Positions 61,935 to 64,000 of a stretch of 64,000 nucleotides of DNA are shown one piece after another. A model generated the notes under the pieces. The model was not told the DNA's origin. It saw only the letters and a program-made list of their open reading frames with translations, and did not search any database. A program made the position numbers and the translations under genes. How positions within the stretch are numbered: position 1 is the first letter of the stretch; each line of letters begins with the position of its first letter. Location of the stretch: contig CACWOS010000001.1 in NCBI GenBank assembly GCA_902762565.1, forward strand, positions 1-64,000, in the 5' to 3' direction. This stretch comes from an uncultured Prevotellaceae bacterium (GTDB taxonomy: Bacteria; Bacteroidota; Bacteroidia; Bacteroidales; Bacteroidaceae).

Positions 61935-62855
61935 ATGAACAACGAACGAATAATAGAAGAGAGCAAGATAATTGAATTGCCGAAAATCGTTGACTTGCGA
62001 GGCAACCTTTCAGTTGTTGAACAATTTAAGCAGATTCCATTCGAGATAAGAAGGGTTCATTGGATTTACGATGTACCAGGAGGAGTAGAGCGCGGAGGCC
62101 ATGCCTATAAAAATACGGAAGAGTTTATCGTTGCTCTTTCTGGAAGTTTCGATGTAGAAATAGATAATGGCAAGGTGAAGACCACCTATTCATTGAACAG
62201 GTCATACTATGGGTTGTATGTACCCAAAGGTATGTGGCGCACGATGATAAACTTCTCTACCAACTCGTTGGCCCTTGTTTTGTCCTCAACAGATTATGAC
62301 GAGCAGGACTATATCATGAATTATGAGGAGTTCTGTCGTTGGCGTTGTGATTTGTCCGTAGAGCCAACTCCGTCGTTTGTGAAGACCTCTCATCAGGTGA
62401 ATAATCCGATCAATCGTAAAATGTTGACTGAAGGCAAAAGCGTCTTTGATTGTTCGTTGTGCGAACTAAATAAGATGCACGATACTGAGGGTAATTTGAC
62501 ATTCATCTATCAGAATGTGCATGTACCCTTCCCTGTTAACCGTGTGTTCTATAGCTATGACATACCTGGTGGTGAGGATCGGGGAGCTCATGCACACAAG
62601 CATTGTCACCAGTTCATTATAGCGGCATCTGGTGCCTTTGAAGTTGTACTAGATGACGGAACTAATAAGCGTACTGTGACGCTGAACCGACCATTTTGGG
62701 GACTGCATGTACCTCCTGGGATATGGGCATCGGAGCAGGGATTTTCATCTGGTAGTATCTGTCTAGTACTGGCCAGCCACGGATATGACAAGGATGACTA
62801 CATTCGCAACTACCAAGACTATCTTGATTATATAAAGGAACAAAGGAATGGTTAA
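61935..62855 (+). CDS. Tandem FdtA/QdtA-like sugar 3,4-ketoisomerase (two cupin domains)
   Basis: A 306-aa protein made of two FdtA-type cupin domains in a row (about 12-135 and 172-300). FdtA/QdtA enzymes convert dTDP-4-keto-6-deoxyglucose to the 3-keto isomer. The second domain keeps the full histidine motif RGAHAHK (His219, His221); the first has RGGHAYK (His56, Tyr58), so it may be inactive or altered. Typical single-domain members are about 135-140 aa. The aminotransferase follows with an 8-bp overlap, the usual next step. Confidence 0.85.
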   Translation: MNNERIIEESKIIELPKIVDLRGNLSVVEQFKQIPFEIRRVHWIYDVPGGVERGGHAYKNTEEFIVALSGSFDVEIDNGKVKTTYSLNRSYYGLYVPKGMWRTMINFSTNSLALVLSSTDYDEQDYIMNYEEFCRWRCDLSVEPTPSFVKTSHQVNNPINRKMLTEGKSVFDCSLCELNKMHDTEGNLTFIYQNVHVPFPVNRVFYSYDIPGGEDRGAHAHKHCHQFIIAASGAFEVVLDDGTNKRTVTLNRPFWGLHVPPGIWASEQGFSSGSICLVLASHGYDKDDYIRNYQDYLDYIKEQRNG

Positions 62856-63948
62856 ATTGTTAGATCTTCAGAAGATAACAGCCATGCATCGCGATGAATA
62901 TGATACGGCTATCCGTAGCGTGTTAGATGCAGGATGGTTCTTGCAAGGTAATGCGAACCAACAATTCGAGAGCGATTATGCTCACTATATTGGAACGAGA
63001 CATTGCGTAGCTGTAGCCAATGGACTGGATGCCTTGAAACTGATTATTCGTGGTTATAAGGAACTGGGTGTTTTTCATGATGGTGATGAAATTATAGTAC
63101 CTGCCAACACTTATATTGCTACTATACTAGCTATTACAGATAATAATCTTGTTCCCGTATTAGTCGAACCAACATGGGAACATCTGGAGATGGATATTGA
63201 TAAGGTAGAAGAGGCTATAACGTCTAAGACTCGAGGCGTGATGACGGTACATCTTTATGGACGTATAGCGTATAATGATAAACTCGGTGCGATTTGCAGG
63301 AGTCATGGATTAAAACTGATGGAAGATTGTGCCCAGAGTCATGGCTGTGAATGGAATGGGAGAAAGACTGGCGCTTTGGGCGATGCTGCTGCTCATAGTT
63401 TTTATCCAGGCAAGAATCTTGGAGCATTTGGCGATGCAGGTGCTGTGACAACGGATGACGAAGAATTGGCTACTGTCATTCGCGCTTTAGCAAATTATGG
63501 TAGTCAGAAAAAGTATGTATTCCGCTATGTCGGCATGAACAGTCGCATGTCCGAGATAGACGCAGCTGTACTTGATGTAAAGCTCAAGTATCTGGACGAG
63601 GATAACAAGAAACGGCAACAGTTGGCAGTCTATTATTATACGCATATCAGCAATCCTTTAATTGCATTACCCAAGCGTATCGCTGATGATAATAATGTCT
63701 ACCATCAGTTCCCTATTTTCTGTGAACGACGCGATGAGTTGCAAGCATACTTGACGGAGCATGGTATTCAAACGCTGATACACTATCCCATACCGCCACA
63801 CAAGCAAGAGTGTTATCGTCAATGGAATAGTCGATTATATCCCATCACGGAAAAGATACATGCTCAGGAATTGTCAATTCCAATGAACCAATCTATCACA
63901 GAAGATGAAGCAACAGAGGTCGTTGAGAGACTTAATAGCTTTGTTTAA
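62848..63948 (+). CDS. DegT/DnrJ/EryC1/StrS aminotransferase (FdtB/QdtB-like)
   Basis: A 366-aa PLP-dependent sugar aminotransferase. The cofactor lysine is Lys189 in SFYPGKNLGAFGDAGAV; EDCAQSHGC and YVGMNSRMSEIDAAVL are further family stretches. After an FdtA-type isomerase it most likely transaminates the 3-keto sugar to 3-amino-3,6-dideoxyhexose (Fuc3N or Qui3N). The N-acetyltransferase expected to finish the pathway is not inside the window. Confidence 0.92.
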   Translation: MVKLLDLQKITAMHRDEYDTAIRSVLDAGWFLQGNANQQFESDYAHYIGTRHCVAVANGLDALKLIIRGYKELGVFHDGDEIIVPANTYIATILAITDNNLVPVLVEPTWEHLEMDIDKVEEAITSKTRGVMTVHLYGRIAYNDKLGAICRSHGLKLMEDCAQSHGCEWNGRKTGALGDAAAHSFYPGKNLGAFGDAGAVTTDDEELATVIRALANYGSQKKYVFRYVGMNSRMSEIDAAVLDVKLKYLDEDNKKRQQLAVYYYTHISNPLIALPKRIADDNNVYHQFPIFCERRDELQAYLTEHGIQTLIHYPIPPHKQECYRQWNSRLYPITEKIHAQELSIPMNQSITEDEATEVVERLNSFV

Positions 63949-63976
63949 TTTGCAAATATAAATAATTTCATTCTAG

Positions 63977-64000
63977 ATGCTTTACGATTTTTACCATCCT
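63977..64000 (+). CDS. Possible start of the next glycan-operon gene, cut by the window
   Basis: An ATG at 63977 opens eight codons (MLYDFYHP) that run to the window edge, 28 bp after the aminotransferase stop. It could be the next biosynthesis gene, but eight residues give no identity. Confidence 0.3.

Overview
The window looks like chromosomal DNA from a Bacteroidales bacterium, most likely Prevotella or a close relative. The reasons are: Bacteroidota-type promoters (a -7 box TAnnTTTG, several with a TTTG -33 element 19-20 bp upstream) in front of many genes; no obvious Shine-Dalgarno sequences; many secreted proteins and lipoproteins; C-terminal YDLxG...VNGRKVVxK tails typical of Prevotella secreted proteins; and a dcw cluster without murF or ddl. 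I see no tRNA, rRNA, CRISPR array, insertion sequence or prophage.

Layout. 1-10.1 kb: 5'-truncated pnp, an S9 dipeptidyl-peptidase, an SpoU RNA methylase, a coiled-coil lipoprotein, a hemolysin III-type membrane protein, a CoA-transferase and cysS. 10.1-16.6 kb: two divergent secreted proteases (C1 and M6), then a pectate lyase, a 120-aa secreted mini-protein and a DUF4861 protein, which together look like a small pectin-use locus. 16.7-32.4 kb (minus strand): the whole division and cell-wall cluster, mraZ-rsmH-ftsL-like-ftsI-murE-mraY-murD-ftsW-murG-murC-ftsQ-ftsA-ftsZ. MurE carries the DNPR motif, so the peptidoglycan should be of the meso-DAP type. 32.7-34.6 kb: an acyltransferase pair resembling the glycine-lipid genes glsA/glsB. 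34.6-42.0 kb: secreted beta-helix proteins and a 1269-aa multidomain surface protein. 42.1-47.2 kb: a DUF4294 protein, a probable type II glutaminyl cyclase, a fused glutamine-amidotransferase/dipeptidase, an AsnC/Lrp regulator, an O-methyltransferase and aroQ. 47.3-53.7 kb: xerD, then a four-gene operon (DUF3737, MalY/PatB, OPT transporter, GH28) joined by ATGA stop/start overlaps. 53.7-58.9 kb: miaB, an LtaS/MdoB-like sulfatase-fold enzyme and an MsbA-like ABC exporter. 59.2-64 kb: the start of a surface-glycan operon (LicD, two glycosyltransferases, a tandem FdtA-like cupin and a DegT aminotransferase), probably making a 3-amino-3,6-dideoxyhexose; it continues past the edge.

The strongest unusual signals are non-coding. 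Short tandem repeats (7-16 bp units, a different unit at each place) lie at or directly after the stop codons of successive operon genes, above all through the dcw cluster. There is a GC-rich multi-hairpin region at 36.8-37.2 kb, two intergenic 21-22-bp tandem repeats, MraZ-box-like repeats next to the mraZ promoter, and clear palindromes at the AsnC and glsA-like promoters. A functional link also stands out: the glutaminyl cyclase candidate, and five exported proteins in the same window whose predicted mature N-terminus is Gln.
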